Of a stretch of 64,000 nucleotides of DNA, positions 53,487-62,037 are shown piece after piece (positions within the stretch are counted from its first letter, which is position 1; the number at the start of each line of letters is the position of its first letter). The notes beneath the pieces were generated by a model. The model did no database searches. It saw only the letters and a list, made by a program, of their open reading frames with translations, and had not been told where the DNA came from. Both the position numbers and the translations under genes were made by a program. The DNA lies in NCBI RefSeq assembly GCF_900168685.1, contig NZ_FVZN01000014.1:1922001-1986000 (forward strand), read 5' to 3'. This DNA is from Solibacillus isronensis (GTDB taxonomy: Bacteria > Bacillota > Bacilli > Bacillales_A > Planococcaceae).

Positions 53487-53924
53487 TTAAGAACATGAGC
53501 CTGGTGTACTATTTCGTACTTTCGATCCTGTTTCGCCTTTTAATACATCGCCGCCTGTAGAAGTAATGACTTCATCTGTGACATTATTCGCAATGGCATT
53601 TGATACTAATTGTAACAATTCATTTACTTCTGTCTGCGATTGTTTAAATTGTTGAACGACTGGTAATTCGTCAATTTCTGTTTCGATTCCTGTAATCTTA
53701 CCTTCAATCATTTTCAGCGCTTTTTCTTTCCCTAAGTGCTGGAAGTTAACGGCCTGCTTTTGCAGTGCTTTCAATGAGGCAATCTTTTCGCGTACAAATT
53801 GGTTTTCGTTAATTTGTTCTTCCGCTTTTTTGAAAAATTCTACTTCTTCGGTATTCGCAATCATATGGGCAATTTCTTTTGCTTTTTCTACAATCTCATC
53901 TTTTGTATACAATTTTGTTGTCAT
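53487..53924 (-). CDS. ricA: RicA (YmcA), subunit of the RicAFT complex
   Basis: With RicF and RicT this helical protein forms a complex that stimulates RNase Y-dependent mRNA maturation and affects competence, sporulation and biofilm pathways. The 145-residue sequence has the YmcA pattern: [28 protein letters not shown], then [24 protein letters not shown]. The only Cys is at residue 144 (PGSCS), near the C-terminus where the complex binds iron-sulfur clusters. It overlaps miaB by 4 nt (ATGA), so the two are cotranslated. Order miaB-ricA-cotE as in Bacillus. Confidence 0.92.
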   Translation of the reverse strand: MTTKLYTKDEIVEKAKEIAHMIANTEEVEFFKKAEEQINENQFVREKIASLKALQKQAVNFQHLGKEKALKMIEGKITGIETEIDELPVVQQFKQSQTEVNELLQLVSNAIANNVTDEVITSTGGDVLKGETGSKVRNSTPGSCS

Positions 53925-55456
53925 CTTACGAACTCCCCCTCTTTTGTCAGTTCTTCTACAAACTCACCCATTAATGAGTAAGATTTTGCTTCTAAAATTT
54001 TTACATTCACAAGCTTACCAATATATTTTGGATCTGCCTTAAAGTTAACAAGACGGTTTTTGCGCGTATAGCCAGCTAACACATCATCGCGTCTTTTACT
54101 GCTGCCTTCAACTAAAACTTCAACTGTTTGACCTTCCAAGTCTTTGAGCGCTTTTGCAGAATACTCCCCGACAATCGCATTCAAACGGTGCAGACGATCT
54201 TTCTTTTCTTCCTCTGTTACATTATCGACCATTTTTGCAGCAGGTGTTCCTTCACGAGGCGAATAAATATACGTAAATGCCATATCAAAGCCGACTTGGC
54301 GATACAAATCAAGCGTTTCCTGGAATTGCTCTTCTGTTTCATTCGGATAGCCTACAATGATATCTGTTGTCAGTGTTACTCCCGGAATTGCCGCTTTAAT
54401 CTTATCGACTAATTGCAGGAAATGCTCACGTGTATATTTACGTGCCATAATTTTTAAAATTTCGTTTGAACCCGACTGTACCGGTAAATGAATATGGTCG
54501 ACGAGATTGCCGCCTTTTGCCAATACTTCGATTAAATGATCATCAAAGTCGCGCGGATGACTTGTTGTAAAGCGAATACGCGGAATATCGATTTTACGGA
54601 GTTCGTCCATTAAATCACCAAGTCGGTATTCGATATCATCAAAGTCTTTCCCGTATGCATTGACATTTTGGCCTAATAGCATAATTTCTTTATAGCCTTG
54701 TGCTGCCAGTTCACGTACTTCCTGAATAATTTCTTCAGGGCGACGAGAACGTTCCTTGCCTCGTGTATATGGAACGATACAATATGTACAGAACTTGTCG
54801 CAGCCGTACATAATATTCACCCAAGCTTTAATTGAACCAATACGTTTTTTCGGTAGGTTTTCGATGACATCGCCTTCTTTTGACCATACTTCGACAACCA
54901 TTTCCTTAGACATATAAGCATCGTGTAAAATATTCGGTAATCGGTGGATATTATGTGTACCGAACACCATATCAACATGCTGATACTGTTTTAAAATTTT
55001 GTTCACGACAGATTCTTCTTGCGACATACATCCGCAAACACCGATCAGCATTTCCGGATTTTTACGTTTATATTTTAACAGGAAGCCCAGCTCACCGAAT
55101 ACTTTATTTTCCGCATTTTCACGGATTGCGCATGTGTTTAGTAAAACGACATCCGCTTCTTCAATCATTTCAGTCGGTGTATAGCCAAGCTGCATGAAAA
55201 TACCAGCCATTACTTCAGTATCGTGCTCGTTCATTTGACAGCCGTATGTTCGAATATAAAACTTACGATCCTGTCCCATTCCTAAATATTTTTCTTCGAT
55301 ATCAAAATCTTTATGATACTTTACTTCTTCTTTACCGCGTTTTTTCGCGTCTTTTAGTGAAGGAGCCGTAAATACTTTCTCGAAATATTTACTATAGTCT
55401 TTTTCTTCTTTAGGTTGTTTAATCTGCTGACTAGCTAGTCGTTGTTCTTCATTCAT
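53921..55456 (-). CDS. miaB: tRNA-2-methylthio-N6-dimethylallyladenosine synthase MiaB
   Basis: Radical SAM methylthiotransferase acting on i6A37 of tRNA, the product of MiaA. N-terminal UPF0004 domain with cluster Cys in [16 protein letters not shown] and CGCMSQEE; radical SAM CxxxCxxC as CDKFCTYC; C-terminal TRAM domain. The length of 511 fits the Bacillus form, with a longer N-terminal extension than in E. coli. It overlaps ricA by 4 nt. Confidence 0.97.
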   Translation of the reverse strand: MNEEQRLASQQIKQPKEEKDYSKYFEKVFTAPSLKDAKKRGKEEVKYHKDFDIEEKYLGMGQDRKFYIRTYGCQMNEHDTEVMAGIFMQLGYTPTEMIEEADVVLLNTCAIRENAENKVFGELGFLLKYKRKNPEMLIGVCGCMSQEESVVNKILKQYQHVDMVFGTHNIHRLPNILHDAYMSKEMVVEVWSKEGDVIENLPKKRIGSIKAWVNIMYGCDKFCTYCIVPYTRGKERSRRPEEIIQEVRELAAQGYKEIMLLGQNVNAYGKDFDDIEYRLGDLMDELRKIDIPRIRFTTSHPRDFDDHLIEVLAKGGNLVDHIHLPVQSGSNEILKIMARKYTREHFLQLVDKIKAAIPGVTLTTDIIVGYPNETEEQFQETLDLYRQVGFDMAFTYIYSPREGTPAAKMVDNVTEEEKKDRLHRLNAIVGEYSAKALKDLEGQTVEVLVEGSSKRRDDVLAGYTRKNRLVNFKADPKYIGKLVNVKILEAKSYSLMGEFVEELTKEGEFVR

Positions 55457-55532
55457 CGACTACTTGCCCCCCTATCATTTATTACCTTTACTCATTTCAT
55501 CATTATAGCGAACTGTTACTGGTTGTTACAAG

Positions 55533-55877
55533 CTAGTCGATAAATTGTTTGTAACTATTCAGGTCATTATCGCGTAAAATTGTAAAAAATGTGACACTCA
55601 ATTTGATGACTTGTGCCCAGTTCATTTCATATTTCGCTTCGAATTGATGCTTCGGCAGGCGCAGAACATCTTGAAACAATCGTTTCGCTTCAATGTTTTG
55701 CTGCGCTAAATACGCTAAAAACGCCAAAAACAGCTTGTGGTCCTCCAGTTGCAGTGCTTTATCTTCCAGCAGTACATCTACGCGGCTTCCCGGGGAGTTG
55801 GCCCGTTCAAACAATTTATTCAATTCACTTTCCAGTTTTTCATTTTTATACTGCAAAAAATTTAAAATATCGGTCAT
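55533..55877 (-). CDS. Helical protein of unknown function
   Basis: I do not recognise this 114-residue product starting MTDILNFLQYKNEKLE. It appears helical and soluble, with the leucine-rich LFERANSPG...LLEDKALQLEDHKLFLAFLAYLAQ in the middle and a C-terminal segment VTFFTILRDNDLNSYKQ. The ATG at 55877 follows GAGGTAG; nine more codons upstream are open. It is between miaB and lepA, which are far apart in Bacillus subtilis, so it may sit at an old rearrangement point. No domain assigned. Confidence 0.7.
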   Translation of the reverse strand: MTDILNFLQYKNEKLESELNKLFERANSPGSRVDVLLEDKALQLEDHKLFLAFLAYLAQQNIEAKRLFQDVLRLPKHQFEAKYEMNWAQVIKLSVTFFTILRDNDLNSYKQFID

Positions 55878-55921
55878 CTTTTCTACCTCATTTTTAAAAA
55901 ACATTTCAGTAAACTAACATC

Positions 55922-55960
55922 TAAAAATAAAAGGCAGAAAGATTGCTCTATCTGCCTTTT
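55922..55960 (-). terminator. Terminator of lepA
   Basis: AAAAGGCAGA (55929-55938) pairs with TCTGCCTTTT (55951-55960); the minus strand continues with TATTTTTAG. Confidence 0.85.
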
Positions 55961-55967
55961 ACAAAAA

Positions 55968-57797
55968 TTATTTATTATCATCCATTTTCAGTACGGCCAT
56001 GAATGCTTCCTGTGGAACCTCTACTGAACCTACTTGTTTCATACGTTTTTTACCAGCTTTTTGTTTTTCAAGTAATTTACGTTTACGTGAAATGTCACCG
56101 CCGTAACATTTTGCAAGTACGTTTTTACCCATTGATTTAATTGTCGAGCGGGCAATAATTTTTTGACCGATCGCTGCTTGCACCGGTACTTCGAATTGCT
56201 GACGTGGAATCAGCTCTTTTAATTTTTCCACAATTACTTTTCCGCGCTCATATGCAAAGTCTTTGTGTACGATGAAGCTTAATGCATCGACTTGTTCACC
56301 GTTCAATAGAATATCCATTTTGCTTAACTTAGAAGGCTGGTACCCGATTAATTCATAATCGAATGACGCATAGCCTTTCGTATTTGATTTTAAGAAATCA
56401 AAAAAGTCGTATACAATTTCCGCTAAAGGCATTTCATAAACGATTTTCACACGTGTGTCATCGATGTAATCCATGCCTGAGAAGTTACCGCGTTTTTTCT
56501 GGCACAGCTCCATAACAGCACCAACATAATCATTTGGTACCATAATTGTCGCCTTTACGTATGGCTCTTCAATGCGGTCGATTTTTTGCGGATCCGGCAT
56601 CATTGACGGGTTATCCACTTTTAAAACCGAACCATCTGTTTTTGTTACTTCATAAATTACAGAAGGTGCAGTCGTGATTAAATCAATGTTGAATTCACGC
56701 TCAATACGTTCCTGGATAATCTCCATGTGCAGTAGCCCTAAGAATCCGCATCGGAAACCGAAACCTAATGCCTGAGAAGTTTCCGCCTCATATTGTAGTG
56801 CAGAGTCGTTTAATTCCAGTTTTTCAAGTGCTTCACGTAAGTCGTTGTATTTTGCTGTGTCAATTGGATAAAGACCGCAATATACCATCGGATTTAGTTT
56901 ACGGTAACCTGGAAGCGGCTCTGTAGCAGCACGGCTGCCTGCGAAAGTTACCGTATCACCTACACGTGTATCCTGAACATTTTTAATTGATGCTGTTAAA
57001 TAACCTACATCACCAACTGTCAATTCAGCTTGTGGTACTGATTTCGGTGTATGAATTCCTACTTCGATTACTTCGAATTCCGCACCTGTTGCCATCATTT
57101 TAATTGTATCGCCGGCTTTAACAGTACCATTTACAATACGGATTGAGATGATAACACCTTTATATGCATCATAAACAGAGTCGAAAATTAATGCTTGTAA
57201 TGGAGCATCTGGATCACCTTGTGGAGCAGGTACTTTTTCAACAATCTGTTCCAAAATATCCTCGATTCCAATTCCTGCTTTTGCAGATGCAAGTACTGCT
57301 TCAGAAGCGTCCAGCCCAATTACATCTTCCACTTCGCCGCGAACACGTTCAGGGTCTGCAGCAGGCAAATCGATTTTGTTGATAACCGGTAGGATTTCCA
57401 AATCATTGTCCAATGCCAAATATACGTTAGCCAGCGTTTGCGCTTCAATTCCCTGTGCAGCATCGACTACTAAAATGGCACCTTCACATGCCGCTAATGA
57501 ACGTGATACTTCATATGTGAAATCGACGTGACCCGGTGTGTCGATCAGATGGAAAGTATAGATCTCGCCATTTTTAGCATTATATTTTAATTGTACGGCA
57601 TTTAATTTAATTGTAATTCCGCGTTCACGCTCCAGATCCATCGAATCCAGCAGCTGGGACTTCATTTCTCGTTGTGTAACAGTTTGCGTCTTTTCCAATA
57701 GACGATCAGCAAGTGTTGATTTCCCGTGGTCGATATGTGCAATAATCGAGAAATTTCGGATATTTTCTTGTCGTTTTAAACGTTGTTCTCGGTTCAT
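55968..57797 (-). CDS. lepA: Elongation factor 4 (LepA)
   Basis: Ribosome-associated GTPase that acts on elongation or initiation and helps under stress. GTP-binding motifs: AHIDHGKST (G1), RERGIT (switch), DTPGHVDF (G3), NKIDLP (G4). The 609-residue length and the LepA-specific C-terminal domain ([22 protein letters not shown]) are clear. Its strong AGGAGAGG site lies close to a terminator-like hairpin in the leader. It is downstream of spoIIP on the same strand, as in Bacillus. Confidence 0.97.
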   Translation of the reverse strand: MNREQRLKRQENIRNFSIIAHIDHGKSTLADRLLEKTQTVTQREMKSQLLDSMDLERERGITIKLNAVQLKYNAKNGEIYTFHLIDTPGHVDFTYEVSRSLAACEGAILVVDAAQGIEAQTLANVYLALDNDLEILPVINKIDLPAADPERVRGEVEDVIGLDASEAVLASAKAGIGIEDILEQIVEKVPAPQGDPDAPLQALIFDSVYDAYKGVIISIRIVNGTVKAGDTIKMMATGAEFEVIEVGIHTPKSVPQAELTVGDVGYLTASIKNVQDTRVGDTVTFAGSRAATEPLPGYRKLNPMVYCGLYPIDTAKYNDLREALEKLELNDSALQYEAETSQALGFGFRCGFLGLLHMEIIQERIEREFNIDLITTAPSVIYEVTKTDGSVLKVDNPSMMPDPQKIDRIEEPYVKATIMVPNDYVGAVMELCQKKRGNFSGMDYIDDTRVKIVYEMPLAEIVYDFFDFLKSNTKGYASFDYELIGYQPSKLSKMDILLNGEQVDALSFIVHKDFAYERGKVIVEKLKELIPRQQFEVPVQAAIGQKIIARSTIKSMGKNVLAKCYGGDISRKRKLLEKQKAGKKRMKQVGSVEVPQEAFMAVLKMDDNK

Positions 57798-57818
57798 GTA
57801 TAATTCCTCTCCTAATTA

Positions 57819-57851
57819 GAAAAAACACCTGAGCCCATTTTGGGTTGGTGT
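57819..57851 (-). terminator. Terminator-like hairpin in the lepA leader
   Basis: On the minus strand ACACC...CCCA, loop, TGGG...GGTGT (57825-57851) is followed by TTTTTTC, only about 22 nt before the lepA start codon. It could be a leader attenuator, or the end of an upstream transcript. Confidence 0.55.
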
Positions 57852-57899
57852 CACTACATATGTAGAATATTCATCCATTTACTTTTCTACTAAAATACA

Positions 57900-57941
57900 G
57901 CCTCTATCTCCACCAATTTGAAGTAATGGAACAATAGAGGC
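57900..57941 (-). other. Long-range inverted repeat in the spoIIP-lepA spacer
   Basis: GCCTCTAT (57900-57907) and ATAGAGGC (57934-57941) form a perfect 8-bp stem with a 26-nt loop. It lies in the 334-bp spacer that also holds the leader hairpin and the spoIIP terminator. Its role is unknown; no gene was seen in this spacer. Confidence 0.4.
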
Positions 57942-58005
57942 ATAACTTATTTTAAATTATACTATGAATTGTAGTGAAACGACAACAGCGAACCTTCACC
58001 TACAA

Positions 58006-58053
58006 TAGGAAAACCGCATTTCGCGCCTTACTTTTGCGAAATGCGGTTTTTCG
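58006..58053. terminator. Terminator of spoIIP
   Basis: AAACCGCATTTCGC (58011-58024) pairs perfectly with GCGAAATGCGGTTT (58036-58049), with T-runs on both strands. It is about 80 bp after the spoIIP stop. Confidence 0.9.
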
Positions 58054-58131
58054 TATTGGAGCGAATAGCTGTGCTGAAATTGCTCAACATGTCTCACACT
58101 ACCCGCCTGCTATTTGTAAACCAATTAATAT

Positions 58132-58956
58132 CTATGCTGCAGATTCAACGAAAGCAACCCGGATCGCCTGAGCTAAAATTGCCATAGTTCGCTGAAGCTC
58201 TTCCTCCGTGTTGTCAATACCGCCAAATTCAATCAGCAATACATTTGTTGCAAGATCCTGATTATAAACACCGTCAACACCAGTACCCGACTTTTTCATA
58301 ATTCCGCGTGAAACGCCTGGCACAATACGGTTCACTTGCTCACTTAACATTGTTGCATAAGCTAAATTCGCTTCATATGCAGGATGTTCCGCGCCGACAA
58401 CAAAAGCAATCTTTGCATATTGTTCATTATTTGCTGTAAGTGTCGTCACTTTTTTAGGGGCTGAATCCCGATGAAAATCGATTATAAGATCATATTCGCT
58501 TTCTTCCAAATATTGGGCCAATACAGGTCGAGCCACTTTGTATGCCTGGTGAAATGTTGCATCAACCTGTTTCATTTCGGTCATGACATCAAAGTCTACA
58601 ATATGTGGGGTTAAATCGTTTAATTCCAGATAATGCTGCATCATTTCCTGAAGTGAAAAAATATTCATTTCTTCATCATAAACTGCCTGCATCCCTTTTG
58701 TTTTTTTGACGATCGGCTTATAGGACTCGTGTGAATGTGTGAACATCAACAGTACATCGAATGGATCGACTTTCGGTTCTTCAGGTACTGTGACAATAGG
58801 CTCTGCCGCTGCATAAACAACGTGTGGACGTTCACTTTTAGTTTTTTGTGTAGTCATTTCATTATTTGGAAAAGGGAATTGCCCAATAATGATAGGCAGT
58901 GAAAATAAAAATAAGAACAATAATGAGAAGCGTTTTAGTTTCCGCAAACACATCAC
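58132..58956 (-). CDS. spoIIP: Stage II sporulation protein P (SpoIIP)
   Basis: Peptidoglycan amidase/endopeptidase of the DMP engulfment machine with SpoIID and SpoIIM. N-terminal membrane anchor (about residues 10-27), a linker, then the SpoIIP domain with LLMFTHSHESYKP, LIIDFHRDS and LLIEFGGIDNTEEE holding the zinc and catalytic residues. At 274 residues it is shorter than the 401-residue Bacillus subtilis protein, the difference being in the extracellular linker. GGAGAAAGGG lies upstream; GTG at 58956, ATG at 58953 or TTG at 58947 could be the start. It follows gpr by about 80 bp. Confidence 0.92.
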   Translation of the reverse strand: MMCLRKLKRFSLLFLFLFSLPIIIGQFPFPNNEMTTQKTKSERPHVVYAAAEPIVTVPEEPKVDPFDVLLMFTHSHESYKPIVKKTKGMQAVYDEEMNIFSLQEMMQHYLELNDLTPHIVDFDVMTEMKQVDATFHQAYKVARPVLAQYLEESEYDLIIDFHRDSAPKKVTTLTANNEQYAKIAFVVGAEHPAYEANLAYATMLSEQVNRIVPGVSRGIMKKSGTGVDGVYNQDLATNVLLIEFGGIDNTEEELQRTMAILAQAIRVAFVESAA

Positions 58957-59037
58957 CCTTTCTCCAATACAATATGGGAAAAGAGTAAAACTTAGAACGT
59001 ATAACTAGTTTTTATTGTTCAGAAAATAATTCGCCTG

Positions 59038-60072
59038 TTAATTACCGGCTTTTTGTTTTTCTTCAAGCCATGTAAACAAGCTTTCACCTAGTAAAAATGC
59101 ATATTGGCTTAGCCAGAAGTCGACTTCTTTCGGTGTAACCATCAAACGCTCCGGGTGGGTACTAAATACTTCTTCAAACAATTGTCTGCGATCTTCAGTC
59201 GGCCATGTTGCCCACTGGCCGAAAATCGGCTCAACTGTCGTTAAATCTACTTCCTCGTTTACAGGTGTCCAGCTTGTTACAGAAAGCTTTCCTGACGGTT
59301 TTCCTCTTTCCTGTATTTTAGCCGCAATTGATCTGAATGCAACATCGATTGCATCGGCGATTAAAATCGGCGCTTCCACAACAGTCGGAACTCCGATTGC
59401 TGTTACCGGGACGCCGAGCACTTCCTTGGAAACTTCCTTGCGATGGTTGCCGACACCCCCTCCTGGATGAATCCCTGTATCTGTCAGTTGGATTGTCCGA
59501 CATAAACGGGCACTTCCGCTTGTTGCAAGCGCATCGATAATAATGACGAGCGCAGGTTTAATTTTTTCTGCCAATGCATGGATATAATCACTTGTCTCAA
59601 ATCCTGTTTGGCCGGTAACACCTGGCGCATACAAAATAAACTTCGGTGAATCCAGTTCCGACTGTTTTTTATGCATTGCATCAATCGTATAAGGGCCAAT
59701 TGCATCCGGGGTAATCGTCTTGTTCCCTAAGCCGATCACTAAAATTTTTGAATCCGCCGTAATTTTTACGTCTTTATGCAAATCGTGCAGGTAATGGATT
59801 AAAGACTCCTGCATTTGCTCAAAACCATGGCGGTCTTCTGATGTAAGTGTAGGGATCGACAACGTTATATACGTCCCCTGCTTTTTACTTATTCTTTCTT
59901 CCCCTGTAGCATTCACTTCAACTTTTGTGATTTTGACACGATTTTGTTGAGATTCTTCCATGTGAATGCCACGTTCGTGTTCCAATGTTTCCTTTTGCTG
60001 TTTTGTCTGATGTTGGACAACTTCTGCTGTTTCATCAATTAAATCTGTTCGATTCCAATCAATTTTTTTCAT
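59038..60072 (-). CDS. gpr: Germination protease GPR
   Basis: Spore protease (family A25) made as a zymogen in the forespore; it cuts SASPs at germination. The 344-residue sequence shows SIPTLTSEDRHG, KILVIGLGNKTITPDAIGP, APGVTGQTGFETSD, IIDALATSGSARLCRTIQ and GGGVGNHRKEVS. The ATG at 60072 follows GGAGGTG; five codons further upstream are open. The gamma-SASP gene at 38215 encodes a likely substrate. It is upstream of spoIIP and divergent from rpsT, as in Bacillus. Confidence 0.97.
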   Translation of the reverse strand: MKKIDWNRTDLIDETAEVVQHQTKQQKETLEHERGIHMEESQQNRVKITKVEVNATGEERISKKQGTYITLSIPTLTSEDRHGFEQMQESLIHYLHDLHKDVKITADSKILVIGLGNKTITPDAIGPYTIDAMHKKQSELDSPKFILYAPGVTGQTGFETSDYIHALAEKIKPALVIIIDALATSGSARLCRTIQLTDTGIHPGGGVGNHRKEVSKEVLGVPVTAIGVPTVVEAPILIADAIDVAFRSIAAKIQERGKPSGKLSVTSWTPVNEEVDLTTVEPIFGQWATWPTEDRRQLFEEVFSTHPERLMVTPKEVDFWLSQYAFLLGESLFTWLEEKQKAGN

Positions 60073-60175
60073 AATGCACCTCCACAATTCAGTTTGTTCA
60101 AACTGTCAAGTAAATATTCTTTGCGTTTATGTATTGCAATTCCTTCAATCCTTTGGTAGAATGATTTTTGTTGTA

Positions 60176-60204
60176 TTGACACATGAAATAAGTGAGAAAA
60201 TACT
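60176..60204 (+). promoter_or_regulatory. SigA promoter of rpsT
   Basis: -35 TTGACA (60176-60181), 17-bp spacer, -10 AATACT (60199-60204), 32 bp before the rpsT start. The -35 is perfect, the -10 has four of six matches. Confidence 0.6.
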
Positions 60205-60236
60205 CATCTCGTACCTAAATCTAGGAGGTGAAAGAA

Positions 60237-60485
60237 ATGCCAAACATTAAATCTGCTATCAAACGTGTAAAAGTTAACGAAAAAGCTAACGCTGCTAACG
60301 CACAAGCAAAATCTGCAATGCGTACTACAGTTAAAAAAGCTGAGCAAGCGATCGCAACAGGTGCTGAAAACGCACAAGAATTAGTAGTTGCTGCTTCTAA
60401 AGCATTAGATAAAGCTGCTTCTAAAGGTCTTATTCACAAAAACGCGGCTTCTCGTAAAAAGTCTCGTTTAGCGAAAAAAGCTTAA
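60237..60485 (+). CDS. rpsT: 30S ribosomal protein S20
   Basis: Small-subunit protein that binds 16S rRNA near the 5' domain. The 82-residue sequence is an all-helical, Ala/Lys-rich S20: [20 protein letters not shown], then [19 protein letters not shown]. The ATG at 60237 follows AGGAGGTG at 7 nt; a GTG at 60228 is in frame but lies in that site. Codon bias is strong. It is divergent from gpr and convergent with holA. Confidence 0.97.
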   Translation: MPNIKSAIKRVKVNEKANAANAQAKSAMRTTVKKAEQAIATGAENAQELVVAASKALDKAASKGLIHKNAASRKKSRLAKKA

Positions 60486-60497
60486 TTGTAAACTTAT

Positions 60498-60533
60498 AAA
60501 GCCAACTGTGCATCTGCACAGTTGGCTTTTTTC
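60498..60533 (+). terminator. Terminator of rpsT
   Basis: AAAGCCAACTGTGC (60498-60511) pairs perfectly with GCACAGTTGGCTTT (60516-60529), loop ATCT, then six T residues. Confidence 0.95.
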
Positions 60534-60556
60534 ATTGTTTCCTAGAATATAATTTT

Positions 60557-61567
60557 CTATAGTTTCTTCATTAAAAACAGCTCTAGATGACGTTCACGGT
60601 TACCCCCTGTTGTTTTCAGCTGAAGATCTACTTCCGCCAGACTATAGAGCGCTTGGAGTAAACGCTGGTCGGATGGGCGGTTTCTTTGACCTGAAATGAC
60701 CTGCACCCGGTACGGATGAATTTTAAGCTGTTTTGCAATCTGTTGCTGATGGTACCCTTTCTTTTGCAAATAGAAAATATTGGTCATTGTCCGGATATTG
60801 TTTGCTAAAAGTCCTACTAGCTTGATCGGTTCTTCTTTTTGACGTAAAAGATCATGATAGATTTTGAGAGCCTCTTCCTGATTGTGGTCCAAATAGGCAT
60901 TCAGCATTTTAAATGCATCATGCTCAAGCGTTTTTGCCACTAAATCCTCAACAAGTTCACGTGTTATTTCATAATCTTCACCTAAATACAAGGCCATCTT
61001 TTCGATTTCCATCTGAAGCTGGAGCATATTCGGACCGACCATTTCAAGCAGTTTGCCGACAGCTTCATCCGTAATCGCTTTTCCATGCTGCTCTGCTTCA
61101 TTTTTTACCCATACATTCAAATCGTTGTTTTGTGGTGTTTCCGCTAAGATTACTGTACATCTTTCTTTCATAAGCTTCGTTACTTTTTTACGCTCATCCA
61201 ACTTTTCGTACGGAGCGATAAATATGGTGATGGCTGTATCGGTAGGATGCTGCAGCCAGCTTTCAAGACGCTTTAAATCATGGTCAATCTTTTCCTTGCC
61301 TTTTTCAGTCGCTTTTAAAAATGATGCATTTTTGGCTATTATTAATTTACGTTCCGAGAAAAACGGAATCGTATCCGCTTCATCAATAACATAATCAATC
61401 GGCTGTTCATTTAAGTCAAAGGTCATGACTTCCGCTTCTTCATTTTTTTGAAGAGCCGCCTTTAACTGCTTAATTGTTTCATCTACAAAATAGGATTCTT
61501 CTCCTACAAGCAAGTAAACCGGTGCGAAATTCCCCTTTTTAAAATCTTGCCATACTTTTGTTATCAT
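60557..61567 (-). CDS. holA: DNA polymerase III subunit delta (HolA)
   Basis: Clamp-loader subunit that opens the beta clamp. The 336-residue protein matches the delta family: N-terminal PVYLLVGEESYFVDETIKQL, the central EFL...LLEMVGPNMLQLQMEIEKMALYLG region, and a C-terminal helical domain (HPYRVQVISGQRN...LQALYSLAEVDLQLK). Same place as yqeN in Bacillus, between rpsT and yqzM/comEC. A GGAGGTT site precedes the start. Confidence 0.95.
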   Translation of the reverse strand: MITKVWQDFKKGNFAPVYLLVGEESYFVDETIKQLKAALQKNEEAEVMTFDLNEQPIDYVIDEADTIPFFSERKLIIAKNASFLKATEKGKEKIDHDLKRLESWLQHPTDTAITIFIAPYEKLDERKKVTKLMKERCTVILAETPQNNDLNVWVKNEAEQHGKAITDEAVGKLLEMVGPNMLQLQMEIEKMALYLGEDYEITRELVEDLVAKTLEHDAFKMLNAYLDHNQEEALKIYHDLLRQKEEPIKLVGLLANNIRTMTNIFYLQKKGYHQQQIAKQLKIHPYRVQVISGQRNRPSDQRLLQALYSLAEVDLQLKTTGGNRERHLELFLMKKL

Positions 61568-61812
61568 ACTGGGAACCTCCTTTACTTTCGTAGTTCTAAG
61601 TATACCATTTTTTACGTTATTGAGGATGTCCAGTTTCGCATCTCTATATGCCCCGAAGAAGAATTTATTTTGTCGATCACCTCTCTATTTATTTATAGAT
61701 TTTTCTTGAATTTCACTCCGATTAAATAAACCAATAAAAGGAATAATTAGCATTTCATATAGCATTTTTAGTTAGAATATTCTATAATTATTGAAGATTA
61801 GGAGGGATACTT

Positions 61813-61986
61813 ATGGCAGGACATCAAGATCCAAACTATGTAGCTGAAAACCCATTCGAAGGTCGTGGCCGAGCGATGAAAAGCAATGACTTCCCGGATG
61901 CCGGTTACGGTTTCGCCATCGGTGGCGGATTCTTCATCGTATTGTTTATTATTGCAACAATCGTAGAAGCAGCTACACGTCTGTAA
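61813..61986 (+). CDS. yqzM: YqzM-like small membrane protein
   Basis: A 57-residue protein with a soluble N-terminus (MAGHQDPNYVAENPFEGRGR) and one C-terminal membrane span (GFAIGGGFFIVLFIIATIVE). Bacillus YqzM, which lies between comEC and the holA gene yqeN, has the same closing pattern (GFF...LFIIATVV). The N-terminus here is longer. AGGAGGG lies 7 nt before the ATG. The function is unknown. Confidence 0.85.
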   Translation: MAGHQDPNYVAENPFEGRGRAMKSNDFPDAGYGFAIGGGFFIVLFIIATIVEAATRL

Positions 61987-61998
61987 TTCCTTAAAAGT

Positions 61999-62037
61999 GG
62001 GATGGTTTCTCGTTAAAATGAGAAACCATCCCCTTTT
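61999..62037. terminator. Terminator between yqzM and comEC
   Basis: GGGATGGTTTCTC (61999-62011) pairs perfectly with GAGAAACCATCCC (62020-62032), with T residues after on the plus strand. It separates the convergent yqzM and comEC. Confidence 0.92.
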
